NCBI GenBank assembly: GCA_964482495.1
Contig: CAYZXS010000009.1
Coordinates: 34,195-98,194, forward strand
Direction of reading: 5' to 3'
DNA: 64,000 nt
DNA from: J029 sp964482495
GTDB taxonomy: Bacteria; Planctomycetota; UBA1135
The first letter of the stretch is position 1. Every line of letters begins with the position of its first letter. Under the pieces are notes generated by a model. It ran no database searches. It was not told the origin of the DNA and saw only the letters and a program-made list of their open reading frames with translations. Below, piece by piece: positions 42,120 through 51,277 of this stretch. The position numbers and the translations under genes are program-made.

Positions 42120-42887
42120 TCAGAAATCGCGGCGCTCGAAGCGCCGCAGGGCCAGGCCGAGGAACAGCAAGGTGCCGCCGAGGAAGGCAGCGCCCTCGAT
42201 CCACGGCAGCTCGCCGCTGCGCAGTCCGGCGAGGCGGTTGACGTCCACCAGGGCGTAGAGGGTGTAGTCCCCGAGCCCCTTCACCAGGTAGAGGGCGAAC
42301 TGCAGCAGCATCAGTCCGATCAGCAGGATGCCGGCGCGGAGCTGGTGCTCGCAGCCGGCCGAGAGCCAGACGCAGAAGGCCAGCTGCATCAGCAGGAACA
42401 GGCTCAGGTAGCAGCAACCGAGGAGCACCGGCGCGAGCTCGAGCTGCTCGCCGACCAGGCCGCTCATCGCCATGCCCGCCAGCGAAGACAGGAAGACCGG
42501 GAACACCAGCAAGGCGGCGGCGGTGGCGAAGCGGGTCAGCAGCACTCGGCGCCGGGTGACCGGACGGGAGAGGAGGAACTCCGCGGTCTTCTGGTCGGCT
42601 TCACGGGCAACCAATCCGCTGCCGAAGAGGGCCGCGGCGGCCAGGCCGAACAGGCTGCAGCCCTTGAAGAACTGCTGGATGCCGAAGTAGGCCCAGTAGC
42701 CGAACCGGTCGATGCCCTCGATCAGGTCCTTGAGCGCGTCGAAGGGGATCAGCTTGTAGATGGCCGGCATGTTGTCCCGGAACTCCGGCCAGTAGAGGAC
42801 CGCCGCCGCCAGCGCCCCGGTCATGAGCACGAAGTAGCCGACCGAGACCCAGAAGGTGTCGCGCAGGTACTGCCGGACCAGATTCAA
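42120..42887 (-). CDS. ABC-2 type transporter permease
   Basis: 255 residues from TTG 42887, which overlaps the ATPase stop (TTGA) and has GGAGGAGG upstream. About six membrane helices are visible. The cytosolic segment between the second and third helices, DQKTAEFLLSRPVTRRRVLLTRFATA, is typical of ABC-2 permeases of the multidrug or Cu-processing (NosY-like) type. It works with the preceding ATPase as an exporter. The cargo is unknown. It is probably translationally coupled to the ATPase. Confidence 0.85.
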   Translation of the reverse strand: MNLVRQYLRDTFWVSVGYFVLMTGALAAAVLYWPEFRDNMPAIYKLIPFDALKDLIEGIDRFGYWAYFGIQQFFKGCSLFGLAAAALFGSGLVAREADQKTAEFLLSRPVTRRRVLLTRFATAAALLVFPVFLSSLAGMAMSGLVGEQLELAPVLLGCCYLSLFLLMQLAFCVWLSAGCEHQLRAGILLIGLMLLQFALYLVKGLGDYTLYALVDVNRLAGLRSGELPWIEGAAFLGGTLLFLGLALRRFERRDF

Positions 42888-43786
42888 GACGCCGCCTCCT
42901 CCCCCGCGGGCTCCTCCGGACCGTAGAGGGTCTCGAACAGCTCCTCGAGGCCCCCGCCGCCATCCCGGATCCCCTCGAGCGGGAGCGCCGCCACCGCCTG
43001 GACCGCCTGCTCCAGCGACCCGTCGAATTCCAGCGTCCAATGCCGGCCGCCGCCGCTCCAGCGGTAGCCCGGCCCCGCGGGCAGGCTGGCGCGGTCCCGG
43101 TCCTCGCGGAGGCGCAGCCGCAAGACCTGGCCGAGGCGTTGCAGCAGCTCCGGCATCCCGCCGACCTGGAGCAGCCGCCCGGCCCTCAGGAAGGCCACCC
43201 GGTCGCAGACCCGCTCGACGCTTGCCAGGTCGTGGGAGGAGAAGAACACCGTCCGGCCGCCGGCGGCCTCCTCCAGCAGGATGGACTCGACCAGGCGCCG
43301 GGCGTCGGGGTCGAGGCCCTCCATCGGCTCGTCCAGGAGCAAGAGCGGCGCGCCGCTGGCCAGGGCCTGGGTCAGCAGCAGCTTGCGCTTCATGCCGTGG
43401 GAGAGCTGGCCGACCTTGCGCCGGAGCGGCAGCTGGAAGGCCGCCGCCAACTCCCGGGCTCGGCCGCGGTCGGCGGCGGGGTGGAAGGCGATGGCGAAGT
43501 CGATCAGCTCCTCGCAGCGCATGCGGTGGTAGAGGGCCGTCTCCCCAGGGGCATAACCGACCCGCCGCCGGACCTCCAGGGTGCGCCGGCGGGCATCCAG
43601 GCCGTCGACCTGGGCCTGGCCGGCGTCGGGGCGGACCACCCCCACCAAGCACTTCAGGAAGGTGGACTTACCGGCGCCGTTCGGCCCGACGAAGCCGAAG
43701 ACCTCGCCCCGGCGGACCTCAAGGTCCACCGCCCGCAGCACCTCGACGCCGTCGTATGCCTTGCTGAGTCCTTCTGTTCGAATCAT
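42884..43786 (-). CDS. ABC transporter ATP-binding protein
   Basis: 300 residues from ATG 43786. Walker A GPNGAGKST, Q-loop in VGYAPGETALYHRM, signature LSHGMKRKLLLTQAL, Walker B LLLLDEPMEGLDPDA, and H-loop SSHDLASVERVCDRV. This is the CcmA/drug-exporter subfamily. The C-terminal ~80 residues after GGMPELLQRLG are a divergent extension. It pairs with the ABC-2 permease encoded immediately downstream. It is transcribed divergently from the HD-GYP gene. Confidence 0.93.
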   Translation of the reverse strand: MIRTEGLSKAYDGVEVLRAVDLEVRRGEVFGFVGPNGAGKSTFLKCLVGVVRPDAGQAQVDGLDARRRTLEVRRRVGYAPGETALYHRMRCEELIDFAIAFHPAADRGRARELAAAFQLPLRRKVGQLSHGMKRKLLLTQALASGAPLLLLDEPMEGLDPDARRLVESILLEEAAGGRTVFFSSHDLASVERVCDRVAFLRAGRLLQVGGMPELLQRLGQVLRLRLREDRDRASLPAGPGYRWSGGGRHWTLEFDGSLEQAVQAVAALPLEGIRDGGGGLEELFETLYGPEEPAGEEAAS

Positions 43787-43830
43787 CTCGTGAGGGCGAG
43801 CCGGGGACCGGAGGTCCACGCCAAGATTCA

Positions 43831-43840
43831 GTCTTAAGAC
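43831..43840. promoter_or_regulatory. Palindrome GTCTTAAGAC in a divergent promoter region
   Basis: A perfect 10-bp palindrome midway in the 100-bp interval between the ABC ATPase start (43786) and the HD-GYP start (43887). It could be an operator for a dimeric regulator. This is weak evidence. Confidence 0.25.
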
Positions 43841-43886
43841 CTGGCCGGAGCAGCCGAAAAGAGAACTGCCTGTTTTTTCGTCGATC

Positions 43887-44561
43887 ATGGTCCCGCTGCA
43901 GCCCCACCGCCTCGTCCAGTCCCTGCCCCGCACCGTCCAAGACCTCCTTCACAGCCTCAGCTGGAAGAGTCCGGAGACCGTCGAGCACAGCCGCCGCGTC
44001 GCCAACCGCGCGCTCGAGCTGGCCAAGGCCGGCAACCGCATGGACGAGCGCGGCCTGCGCCGCACCTACCTCGCCGGCCTGCTCCACGACCTGGGCAAGC
44101 TGGTGGTGCCGCCGGAGATCCTGAACAAGCAGTCGGCCCTGACCAGCGAGGACTGGCGGCTGATCAAGCTGAGCAGCGTGTGCGGCGAATCCCTGCTTCG
44201 CCCCTTCCTGCCGCCGGGCGACCCGCTGCTGGCGGTGGTCCGCTCCGAGCGCGAGCGCTGGGACGGCGGCGGCTACCCGGACGGCCTCTACGCCGAGCAG
44301 ATCCCGCTCGAGGCCCGGGTGGTGCACATCGCCGACGCCGTCGACGCCATCGTCCACCACTCCGCCTACCGCGAGGGGCGGAGCATGACTGAGGCCCTGG
44401 CGATCATCGCCGAGTGCTCGGGCAGCCAGTTCGATCCGTTCTGGGTCGAGACCGCTTGGCGGGCCTGGACCAACCGGCCGGCCCCGCCGCAGGCGCCCAG
44501 CGGCCGCGGCGCGGCGCTGCCGTCCCTGGCCCACACCAACGGCGACCTGAACTGGGACTGA
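43887..44561 (+). CDS. HD-GYP-type domain protein with lost metal ligands
   Basis: 224 residues. The HD-GYP core is visible: VEHSRRVANRALELA, GLLHDLGKLVVPPEILNK (H67, D68, K71) and RWDGGGYPDGL, HIADAVDAI. However, the Lys-x-His after the HD pair is KLSSVCGESLL (His replaced by Ser). The HHE motif before RWDG is ERE. Active HD-GYP proteins are c-di-GMP phosphodiesterases with a two- or three-iron centre that needs these residues. This one is probably a c-di-GMP binder or a repurposed hydrolase. No receiver domain is attached. Confidence 0.8.
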   Translation: MVPLQPHRLVQSLPRTVQDLLHSLSWKSPETVEHSRRVANRALELAKAGNRMDERGLRRTYLAGLLHDLGKLVVPPEILNKQSALTSEDWRLIKLSSVCGESLLRPFLPPGDPLLAVVRSERERWDGGGYPDGLYAEQIPLEARVVHIADAVDAIVHHSAYREGRSMTEALAIIAECSGSQFDPFWVETAWRAWTNRPAPPQAPSGRGAALPSLAHTNGDLNWD

Positions 44562-44603
44562 GGCCGGAGGCCGCGCGCGTAGCGGCCCGGCCCTGATGGC
44601 GCG

Positions 44604-47600
44604 CTACTGCGGCCCGAAGCCGTGCAGCAGCTCGCCGACCAGGCTGCGGACCTCGGCGACGGTGAGCCGGCCGGCCTCGAGCTCCGCGCCGACGGCGTTC
44701 AACGCCGCCGTCACCACGCTCTCCGCGTCGAGCGGCTCGCGCGGGTCGGAGTAACCCTCCTCTTCCAAGAAGGCGCCGAGCTGGTCGCGCTTGTCGTTCC
44801 GGAAGCGGGAGACGCGCTTGTCCTTGCGCTCTCGGATGACCTCGAGCAAGGCCCGGGCGCTACCGCCGTGCTCGGCGGCGATCTCGGCGAAGCCGTCGAG
44901 GTACTTGCCGCAGGCCTCGCTGCGCTCGAGCGCGTGCCGGTCCAGGGGAAGGCCGCGGCCGATCCGCCAGGCCTCGAGCACGGCCGCGGCGAGCGACACG
45001 CGCGCCTCCAGGCGCAGGGCCAAGTCCTCGGGGATCCGGTCCTGCCCGGAGCGGGTGGCGCGCAGGGCCTGCCACTGACCGACCGTGCGCAGGCCGACCT
45101 GGACCAGCCCGTGCAGCGCCTCGAGTTGGTCGCGCATCAGGTAGTAGAGCGGCAAGGCCTGGACCGGTTGCCGCGGGTCCGGCTGGGGCACCTGCAAGGC
45201 GACGCCGTAGGCCGCGGCGCCGTCCGGGGTGGGCGCCGGCACCTCCGCCGCCGGCTCCGGCGCCAGCGCAGCCGGATCGGTGACCGCGGCCTGCTCGCCG
45301 CGGACCGCGGCGAGGTCGATCACCGCCGGGGCACCGGCGCCGGCCTCGGCGCAGACCCGGTTCCACGCCGCCAAGTCGGCAGGATTGGCGGTCAGGTACA
45401 GGATCTGGCGGCCGCTGCGGGCCAGCTCCAGCAGCGCCTCGGCGACCAGCTGGAAGCGCCGCGGGTCGGCGGTGCTCAGGGCCTCGTCGAGGAAGAACGG
45501 CAAGGCCTCGCCGTCCTCGTGCTCGAGGGCGAAGGCCAGGCGCGCGGCCAGCAGCAGCTGCACCCGGGTACCGTCGGAGAGCTGGGCCAACGAGCGCTCC
45601 TGCTCCGCTTCCTGGTCCCAGGCCACCAGCTCGGCGTCGGCGCCGCGCTTCAGCCGCAGCCCCCAGCGGTAGTCGGTGAAGCGGCCGAACCACTCCTGGG
45701 CCCGGACCAGCACCGCCGGCAGGTTGTGCTCCTGGAACTCCTCCTCGACCTGCTCGAGCAGGAGCTGGCCGGCCTCGGCCTCCAAGACCCGCTCCAGGGC
45801 TTCGGTCAGGCCGCCGCGCGCCGCCTCGAGGGAGGCCTCGGCCTCCTCCAAGCGGGTGCCGCCGCGCTGCAGCTCGAGCTCCTTCTCGATGCCGAGGATG
45901 TCCTCGGCCAATCCAGCCTCCTCGCCGCAGACCCGGCGGGCCTCCTCGAGGCGTCGCTGGGCTTCTTCCGGGTCGAGCTCGAGGAACTCCTCCTGCCCGG
46001 CGAGGGCCTTGGCCTTCTCGGCGCAATTCCAGGACTCGCGCTCGCGGCGGGCGACGGCCTGCCGCCAGCCTTCGAGGAGCTCGACCCGGCGGGCCAGCTC
46101 GCGGTCCTCCCCGACCTCGAGGCTGGCGCGGTCGAAGACCGCGTCGACGGCCTCGGTCAGGGATTCCAGCCGCTCGCGCGCGGCTTGGACCTCGCCCCGG
46201 GCGGCCGCCAGGTCGGCGTTGGCGCGGTCGAACTCCCGGTTGCGCTCGATCAGCCGGGCGCAGGCGGCGGCGAGGGCCGCGCCGTCCTCGACGCCCTGCT
46301 CCCCGACCGTCAGCAGCCAGGCCTTGGCCTTGGCGAGCAAGCCGCGGCGCTCCTCGTCGAGCTGGCGACGCAGCTCCTGCGCCCGCTCGTGCTCCTCCAT
46401 CGCCACCCGGTAGCGGTTCAGGCGCTGGGCGAAGTCGAGCATGCCGCCGTCGGCGGCCTCGGGCGCCAGCCCCAGGCGCTCGCACCAGGCGCGCCGGACC
46501 CCCGCGGCCTCCTCCATGCGGCGGTCGACTTCCTCGCGCTCCACCAGCAGGCCTCGCTTGCGCTCCTGCTGGGCCAGCGCGGCCCGGGCGTCCTGGAGGT
46601 CCGCCTCGAGCTGGTTCAGCAGCCACTGGACGTGGTTGCGGGACCAGGACGGCGGCTGGGTGGCCTCCGACGCCTCGTAGTCGAGGCGGAGCCGGGAACG
46701 CCCCGGCTCTTCACAGCGCCGGCGCCAGGCAGCGAAGAAGGCGCTGACCAGCAAAGCCGTGCCGGCGGCCGCCGCCACCCAGGCCATCGGGTGGAGCAGG
46801 ATGGCCGAGATCGCGCCGCCCACCAGGGCCAGGCCGCCGAAGGCCGAGACCAGGGCGGAGGGCTTGGCCTTCGGGTCGGGCTCGGGCGCCGCCAGCCACT
46901 GCCGCAGCAGGTGGGTGGCGCGCTCCAAGGGTTCGGCCGACGGCGCCTCGAGCTCGCCGCCGAGCAGCTGCAGCTGCCGCTCCACCCCGGCGCGCTCCCC
47001 GCGCAGGGCCTCGAGCTTGCCGAGCTCCTGCTCGAGTTCGCGGATGGATGCCTCGCCGATCCAGCTCGGGTCCAGCTCGCCGGCGCCGCCGAAGCCGTCC
47101 AGGGCTTGGGCCACCCCGGCCTCGGCGCCCCGCAGGCGCCGGCGGGCGTCGTCGGCCTGCTCCTCGAGCCGCTCGATCTCCTGGCTGGTCCGCTCCCAGC
47201 GGCGCAAGGAGGCGTCGTCCAGGGCCTCGGTCAAGCCGCTGGCCTGGTGCCGGGCCTTGGCCTCCCGGCGCCGTCCCTCGGCCCGCTCGGACTCGGCCTT
47301 GGCCTCGGTGATGCGCTCGCGCAGGCTCTCGACCTCCTCGGCCTCGTCGCCGCGCAGCCGCTCCATGTCCGGCGGGAACTCCCGCAGGGCGGCCTCGGCC
47401 TCGGACACCGCGGACCGGGCGGCAGCCAGCTCCAGGCTTCGGCCCAGCGAGGTGGCCTGCTCGGCGGCGGCCCGCGCGGCCTGGCGCCGCTCCCGCAGCC
47501 CCTGGAGCCGGTCCTCGTCCTCGCCCAGGCGACGGAAGTCCTGCCGGATCAGGGCGTGGGAGCGCGACGCTTCGGTATAGGCCTGGCGCTCGCGGAAGCC

Positions 47601-48044
47601 GGTCTTCGGCCCGTACTCGAAGGGCCGCCGGGCGCCCAGGAAGTCGATGCCGCCGGCCATCCGGATCCGGATCGAGCGGGCGATGCCGCGGTCGGTCTCG
47701 TCGGCGTCCTGGAGCAGGTCGGCGACGGTCAGGCGGTAGCAAGGCGCGAAGCTGGACGCCGGCAGCTCCGGGGACACGGCGGCGCCGTCCCGGGTCCAGA
47801 TGGCGTCGCGGCGCAGCAGCTCGGCGCGCAGCGGCTGGCCGTCCTCGCCCGTCCAGCGGGCGCCGACCTCGGTCGCGAGCGGCGCCGCGTCGGGCCACAG
47901 CAGCTGCTGCACCGACCGGCACAGGCTGCTCTTGCCCGAGCCGTTCGGGCCTACGACCACGTTCAGGCCCGGGCCGAAGCCCTCGACCCGCAGGTCGCGC
48001 GGCAGGCCGGGCACCCGGCGCAGCTCGATGCTCGACAGCCTCAT
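44604..48044 (-). CDS. YhaN/SbcC-like SMC-type ATPase with a central membrane hairpin
   Basis: 1146 residues. Walker A GPNGSGKSSLCRSV lies near residue 35. Long Glu/Arg/Ala-rich coiled coils follow, with two hydrophobic segments near residues 395-430 (FGGLALVGGAISAILL, WVAAAAGTALLVSAF), as in YhaN proteins. The ATPase tail has LAQLSDGTRVQLLLAARLA and Walker B LPFFLDEALSTADPRR (about residue 853). An extra ~200-residue C-terminal region after the ATPase is unusual. ATG 48044 overlaps the nuclease stop (ATGA) with AGGAGG 7 nt upstream. It acts with the partner nuclease on DNA ends. Confidence 0.88.
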   Translation of the reverse strand: MRLSSIELRRVPGLPRDLRVEGFGPGLNVVVGPNGSGKSSLCRSVQQLLWPDAAPLATEVGARWTGEDGQPLRAELLRRDAIWTRDGAAVSPELPASSFAPCYRLTVADLLQDADETDRGIARSIRIRMAGGIDFLGARRPFEYGPKTGFRERQAYTEASRSHALIRQDFRRLGEDEDRLQGLRERRQAARAAAEQATSLGRSLELAAARSAVSEAEAALREFPPDMERLRGDEAEEVESLRERITEAKAESERAEGRRREAKARHQASGLTEALDDASLRRWERTSQEIERLEEQADDARRRLRGAEAGVAQALDGFGGAGELDPSWIGEASIRELEQELGKLEALRGERAGVERQLQLLGGELEAPSAEPLERATHLLRQWLAAPEPDPKAKPSALVSAFGGLALVGGAISAILLHPMAWVAAAAGTALLVSAFFAAWRRRCEEPGRSRLRLDYEASEATQPPSWSRNHVQWLLNQLEADLQDARAALAQQERKRGLLVEREEVDRRMEEAAGVRRAWCERLGLAPEAADGGMLDFAQRLNRYRVAMEEHERAQELRRQLDEERRGLLAKAKAWLLTVGEQGVEDGAALAAACARLIERNREFDRANADLAAARGEVQAARERLESLTEAVDAVFDRASLEVGEDRELARRVELLEGWRQAVARRERESWNCAEKAKALAGQEEFLELDPEEAQRRLEEARRVCGEEAGLAEDILGIEKELELQRGGTRLEEAEASLEAARGGLTEALERVLEAEAGQLLLEQVEEEFQEHNLPAVLVRAQEWFGRFTDYRWGLRLKRGADAELVAWDQEAEQERSLAQLSDGTRVQLLLAARLAFALEHEDGEALPFFLDEALSTADPRRFQLVAEALLELARSGRQILYLTANPADLAAWNRVCAEAGAGAPAVIDLAAVRGEQAAVTDPAALAPEPAAEVPAPTPDGAAAYGVALQVPQPDPRQPVQALPLYYLMRDQLEALHGLVQVGLRTVGQWQALRATRSGQDRIPEDLALRLEARVSLAAAVLEAWRIGRGLPLDRHALERSEACGKYLDGFAEIAAEHGGSARALLEVIRERKDKRVSRFRNDKRDQLGAFLEEEGYSDPREPLDAESVVTAALNAVGAELEAGRLTVAEVRSLVGELLHGFGPQ

Positions 48045-49444
48045 GCCGGGTCCTCCTGGGCGGCCGCCTCTGGCCGCCCGGACGCCGCGGCCCCTCGGTC
48101 GGCCGGCTCGGCTTCCGCCGCTCCGGCGCCGGCGACGGCCTGCTCTCCCCGCTGGCTGAGCAGCTCGTCGAGCGCCCGCCGGCCGGCCCGGAGCAGCAGC
48201 GCGCGGACGTCGCTCTGGCGCTCGGACGGCTCCAGGCTGCCCCAGGGCAGTGCCTTTCCGGAGACGGCGTCGAAGCGGGCGCGGGCGCGCTCGACCAGGA
48301 GCTCGGCCTCGGGGCCGCCCTCCTCGAGAGCCAGCAGCCGCCGCGCCAGGAGCGACACCGGGTCGCGCCCGGCGGCCAGCTTGCGCAGGTCGACCGCCGG
48401 CCGGGTGTCGTCGACCAGCTTCTCGACGAAGTAGCGCACGCCGTCGAATTCGCGGCTGATGTCCCGGCTGCGGCCGGTGAGCACGAAGTCGGCGATCTGC
48501 GGGTGGACGCCGGTGGCGCCGCACAGGGTGAAGCGGCAGGCCACGGCGCGGGCCAGGCCGAGCTCGGGCCGCAACTCCTCGTGCAGCTCTTCGAGGGCTC
48601 GGTGCAGCCGCTCCGCCAAGGCGTCGGCGACCCCCGCGGGGCCGGCCTCCCCGGCTTCGAGCCCGGCCAGGCCGAGCTCGCGCCGCTCCCATCGCAGCGG
48701 CGCCAAGGAGAGCTGCTCCGGCTCGACCCGGCCGTCGGCCAGGCTGACCAGCCAGGGACCGTGGCGGCCGGGTTCGCCGGCGTCCAGGCCGACCAGCGAG
48801 CCCAGGTAGCCCACCGGGCGCGGCCCCGCCAGCGGGCTCGGGCCGTGGTGGTGGCCGAGGAACCAGGCGTCGACCGGGGCGGTCTCCAGCTCCGCGCGCG
48901 GGACCGGCGCGAAGGGGCTGTTGCCGCCGTCGATGTCGGCGTGCAGGACGCCGATCAGCGGGCCGTCGCCGGGCAGCTGCTCCGGCAGTGTGGCCAGCGG
49001 GTTGGCGGTCACGTGCTGCTGCGGGAAGGACCAGCCCAGCAGGCGGTAGGGCGAGCCGTCGGCGGCGGTGCAGCTCACCACCTCCCAGCTGCCGCCGCGG
49101 CCGAGCAGCCGGAACTCCGGGAGCCGGTCGGCCAGGGCCGGCAGCACCAGGCCGTCGTGGTTGCCGGCGACCCCGTAGACGGCGATGCCGGCGGCGGCCA
49201 GGGCGCGCACGCCGCGCTCCAGGTGGGAGTAGGCCTCGATGCGGTCCTCGAGGCTCTCGACCACGTCGCCGGCCAGGACCACGGCGTCGACGGCGTCGGC
49301 GATGGCCCGCTCCCAAGTGGCGCGCCAAGCGGCGGCCGGACCGAGCTCGGCGGCGCGGCGACCGTGTTCTTCGACCACGGTCGGCAGCCTGCCGGGGCGT
49401 CGTCCGAGGTGGATGTCGCCGACGAAGAGCAGCTTCGCTCCCAT
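48041..49444 (-). CDS. YhaO/SbcD-like DNA repair metallophosphoesterase
   Basis: 467 residues from ATG 49444. The calcineurin-like phosphoesterase motifs are FVGDIHLGRRP, VLAGDVVES, GVAGNHDG, GVLHADIDG and WFLGHHHGPSP, which together coordinate two metal ions. The C-terminal ~230 residues resemble the YhaO capping region. In SbcD/Mre11-type complexes this subunit cuts DNA ends under control of the ATPase, here the overlapping downstream gene. A TATCCT box lies 7 nt before the start. Confidence 0.9.
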   Translation of the reverse strand: MGAKLLFVGDIHLGRRPGRLPTVVEEHGRRAAELGPAAAWRATWERAIADAVDAVVLAGDVVESLEDRIEAYSHLERGVRALAAAGIAVYGVAGNHDGLVLPALADRLPEFRLLGRGGSWEVVSCTAADGSPYRLLGWSFPQQHVTANPLATLPEQLPGDGPLIGVLHADIDGGNSPFAPVPRAELETAPVDAWFLGHHHGPSPLAGPRPVGYLGSLVGLDAGEPGRHGPWLVSLADGRVEPEQLSLAPLRWERRELGLAGLEAGEAGPAGVADALAERLHRALEELHEELRPELGLARAVACRFTLCGATGVHPQIADFVLTGRSRDISREFDGVRYFVEKLVDDTRPAVDLRKLAAGRDPVSLLARRLLALEEGGPEAELLVERARARFDAVSGKALPWGSLEPSERQSDVRALLLRAGRRALDELLSQRGEQAVAGAGAAEAEPADRGAAASGRPEAAAQEDPA

Positions 49445-49451
49445 ACCCGGC

Positions 49452-49457
49452 AGGATA
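49452..49457 (-). promoter_or_regulatory. Putative -10 box (TATCCT) next to the start codon
   Basis: TATCCT ends 7 nt before ATG 49444, predicting a leaderless message for the yhaO/yhaN-like operon. Confidence 0.5.
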
Positions 49458-49740
49458 GAGGGTGTAGGGGTGGGATCAAGACTCATCGTCGAAGGTCGGT
49501 CGAGCTTTCCCGGACTCCTTTCTCCGTCCCCACGGTGATGGCCCCAACCATCATCCAGGAAAGCTCTTCCGATTTCTGCCTCATGCCCCTCAGCGGCGGC
49601 GCCTCTCGCCAGATGAACACCGTCGCGGTTGCATGAGCCCTTTTCGGGGGCTGCACTAGGCTCTTGAGCGCTTTCCCGGCCGCTCTCCGCCGCCGGCCGC
49701 CGCGACCGGCACCGGCGCGGCGCGGCCGCCTCTCTTCGCC

Positions 49741-50418
49741 ATGTCCGAAGCCCACGAGACCCTGCCCTACGATGACCGATACGACCCTGGCGAACCGCCC
49801 GAGGTCGCCGGCCGCGCCTTCTTCGAGGTCCTGCGTCGCCGCCGCAGCGTCCGCAGCTTCTCCGACCGGCCGGTGTCGCGCGAGGCCATCGAGTGGCTGG
49901 TGCGCGCCGCCTGCTCCGCGCCGAGCGGCGCCAACAAGCAGCCGTGGCGCTTCGTCTGCGTCCAGGACCCGGAGCTGAAGCGGCAGATCCGGCTCGCCGC
50001 CGAGGAGGAGGAGCGGGCCTTCTACGCCGGCCGCGCCACCGACGAGTGGCTGCAGGACCTGGAGCCGCTCGGCACCGACCCGAACAAGGAGTTCCTGGAG
50101 ATCGCGCCGTGGCTGATCGTGGTCTTCAAGCTGGCGCAGGACGACGACGGCGGCAAGGTCTATTACGGCGAGGAGTCCGTCGGCATCGCCACCGGCATGC
50201 TGCTGGCCGCGGCGCAGCGGGCCGGGCTGGCGACCCTCACCCACACGCCGAGCCCGATGCGCTTCCTCGGGGAGGTGCTCGGCCGCCCCGAGCACGAACG
50301 CGCCTGGATGCTGATCCCGGTCGGCTACCCCGCCGACGACTGCCGGGTCCCGGCCCACGCCGTGCAGCGCAAGCCGCTGGAGCAGGTGATGGTGGTGGAC
50401 CGCGGGGAGGAGCGCTGA
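49741..50418 (+). CDS. Iodotyrosine-deiodinase-like nitroreductase-fold flavoprotein
   Basis: 225 residues. FMN-binding nitroreductase motifs RRRSVRSFSDRPV, ACSAPSGANKQPWRFV, YGEESVGIATGMLLAA and LTHTPSPMRFLGEVLGRP are present. The C-terminal IPVGYPADDCRVP and RKPLEQVMVVD parallel mammalian IYD. The lid residues that hold halotyrosine in IYD (Glu, Tyr four later, Lys 21 after the Tyr) are present as E91, Y95 and K116. It likely reductively dehalogenates a halogenated phenol or tyrosine with FMN. ATG 49741; a TAGGCT box lies about 80 nt upstream. DUF1294 follows with a TGATG overlap. Confidence 0.88.
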   Translation: MSEAHETLPYDDRYDPGEPPEVAGRAFFEVLRRRRSVRSFSDRPVSREAIEWLVRAACSAPSGANKQPWRFVCVQDPELKRQIRLAAEEEERAFYAGRATDEWLQDLEPLGTDPNKEFLEIAPWLIVVFKLAQDDDGGKVYYGEESVGIATGMLLAAAQRAGLATLTHTPSPMRFLGEVLGRPEHERAWMLIPVGYPADDCRVPAHAVQRKPLEQVMVVDRGEER

Positions 50419-50705
50419 TGCCGTCCCCGCCGCTGCTGCTCGCCGGCGCGCTGGCGCTGGTGAACCTGGTCGCCTTCGCCGCCTTCGGCGTCGACAAGCG
50501 CCGCGCCCGCCTCCACCGGCGCCGCATCTCCGAGGCCACGCTCTGCTGGCTGGCGCTGCTCGGGGGCGCCGCCGGCGCTTGGCTGGCGGTGAACGCCTTC
50601 CGCCACAAGACGGTCAAGACCTCCTTCCGGCTGAAGCTCGCGGCCGCCACGGCCGGCTGCCTGGCGTGGCTGGCGGCGCTCGCCTGGTGGTGGATGGGCC
50701 GCTAG
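50418..50705 (+). CDS. DUF1294 family membrane protein
   Basis: 95 residues. The conserved signature is FAAFGVDKRRARLHRRRISEATLCWLALLGGAAGAWLAVNAFRHKTVKTSF: K-R-A in the first loop, RISE, and the H-K-T-x-K motif. Three membrane segments. Function unknown across the family. Translationally coupled to the flavoprotein. Its TAG stop overlaps the TAG of the convergent INSIG-like gene in a single CTAG palindrome. Confidence 0.88.
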   Translation: MPSPPLLLAGALALVNLVAFAAFGVDKRRARLHRRRISEATLCWLALLGGAAGAWLAVNAFRHKTVKTSFRLKLAAATAGCLAWLAALAWWWMGR

Positions 50706-51277
50706 GAGCGGTCGAGCGCGGCGTCGAGCTGCGACACCATCAGGCCGCCGTGGAGGTAGATCGCCGGCAACCAGCTCGGCACCGAACCGAGGTCCGGGTC
50801 GAGGTAGTAGAAGTTGCCGGCGGCGGAGTTGGCGGCCTCCGCCAGGGGGCCGAGCAGGCCCAGGATCAGCGAGTAGATCAGCGCCGCGCGGTCCGGCTTC
50901 AGGGCCAGCCGCAGCATCCAGAAGGCGGTGAGGGCGACGGCGAGCTGCCAGCGCAGGTCGCCGAAGGGGCCGGTGCTGGCGTAGACGGCGAAGAAGGCCG
51001 CCATCGACCACAAGCAGCGCTTCCACGAGCAGGGCTCCTTCAGCCGGCCCAGCGGCTGGTGCAGCGCGCGGAAGCCCAGCAGCGCCACGGCCGACATCAG
51101 GACGAAGGAGGGCAGGACCCAGCCGGCCTGGTCGAACAGCGGGTGGCCGGTGTGCTTCAGGATCCGGTAGTGCAGGTGGACCCGGTCGCAGAGGGTCAGG
51201 CCCACCCCGCCGATCAGGGACAGCGCGGCGTAGAGGCCCCAGCGGTAGCCGGCGAAGACCTTGGGCTTCTCACTCAT
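50702..51277 (-). CDS. INSIG-like integral membrane protein
   Basis: 191 residues, about six membrane helices. Segments parallel eukaryotic INSIG: GVGLTLCDRVHLHYRIL in the first third, FWMLRLALKPDRAALIY, and the C-terminal GPLAEAANSAAGNFYYLDPDLGSVPSWLPAIYLHGGLMV, where INSIG has GPLTE...GIPSWIPPLYFAGG. INSIG proteins bind oxysterols and control SREBP processing. Bacterial homologues exist (one from Mycobacterium vanbaalenii was used for structure), with unknown roles. ATG 51277 overlaps the stop of the thioredoxin-like gene (ATGA). Confidence 0.75.
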   Translation of the reverse strand: MSEKPKVFAGYRWGLYAALSLIGGVGLTLCDRVHLHYRILKHTGHPLFDQAGWVLPSFVLMSAVALLGFRALHQPLGRLKEPCSWKRCLWSMAAFFAVYASTGPFGDLRWQLAVALTAFWMLRLALKPDRAALIYSLILGLLGPLAEAANSAAGNFYYLDPDLGSVPSWLPAIYLHGGLMVSQLDAALDRS

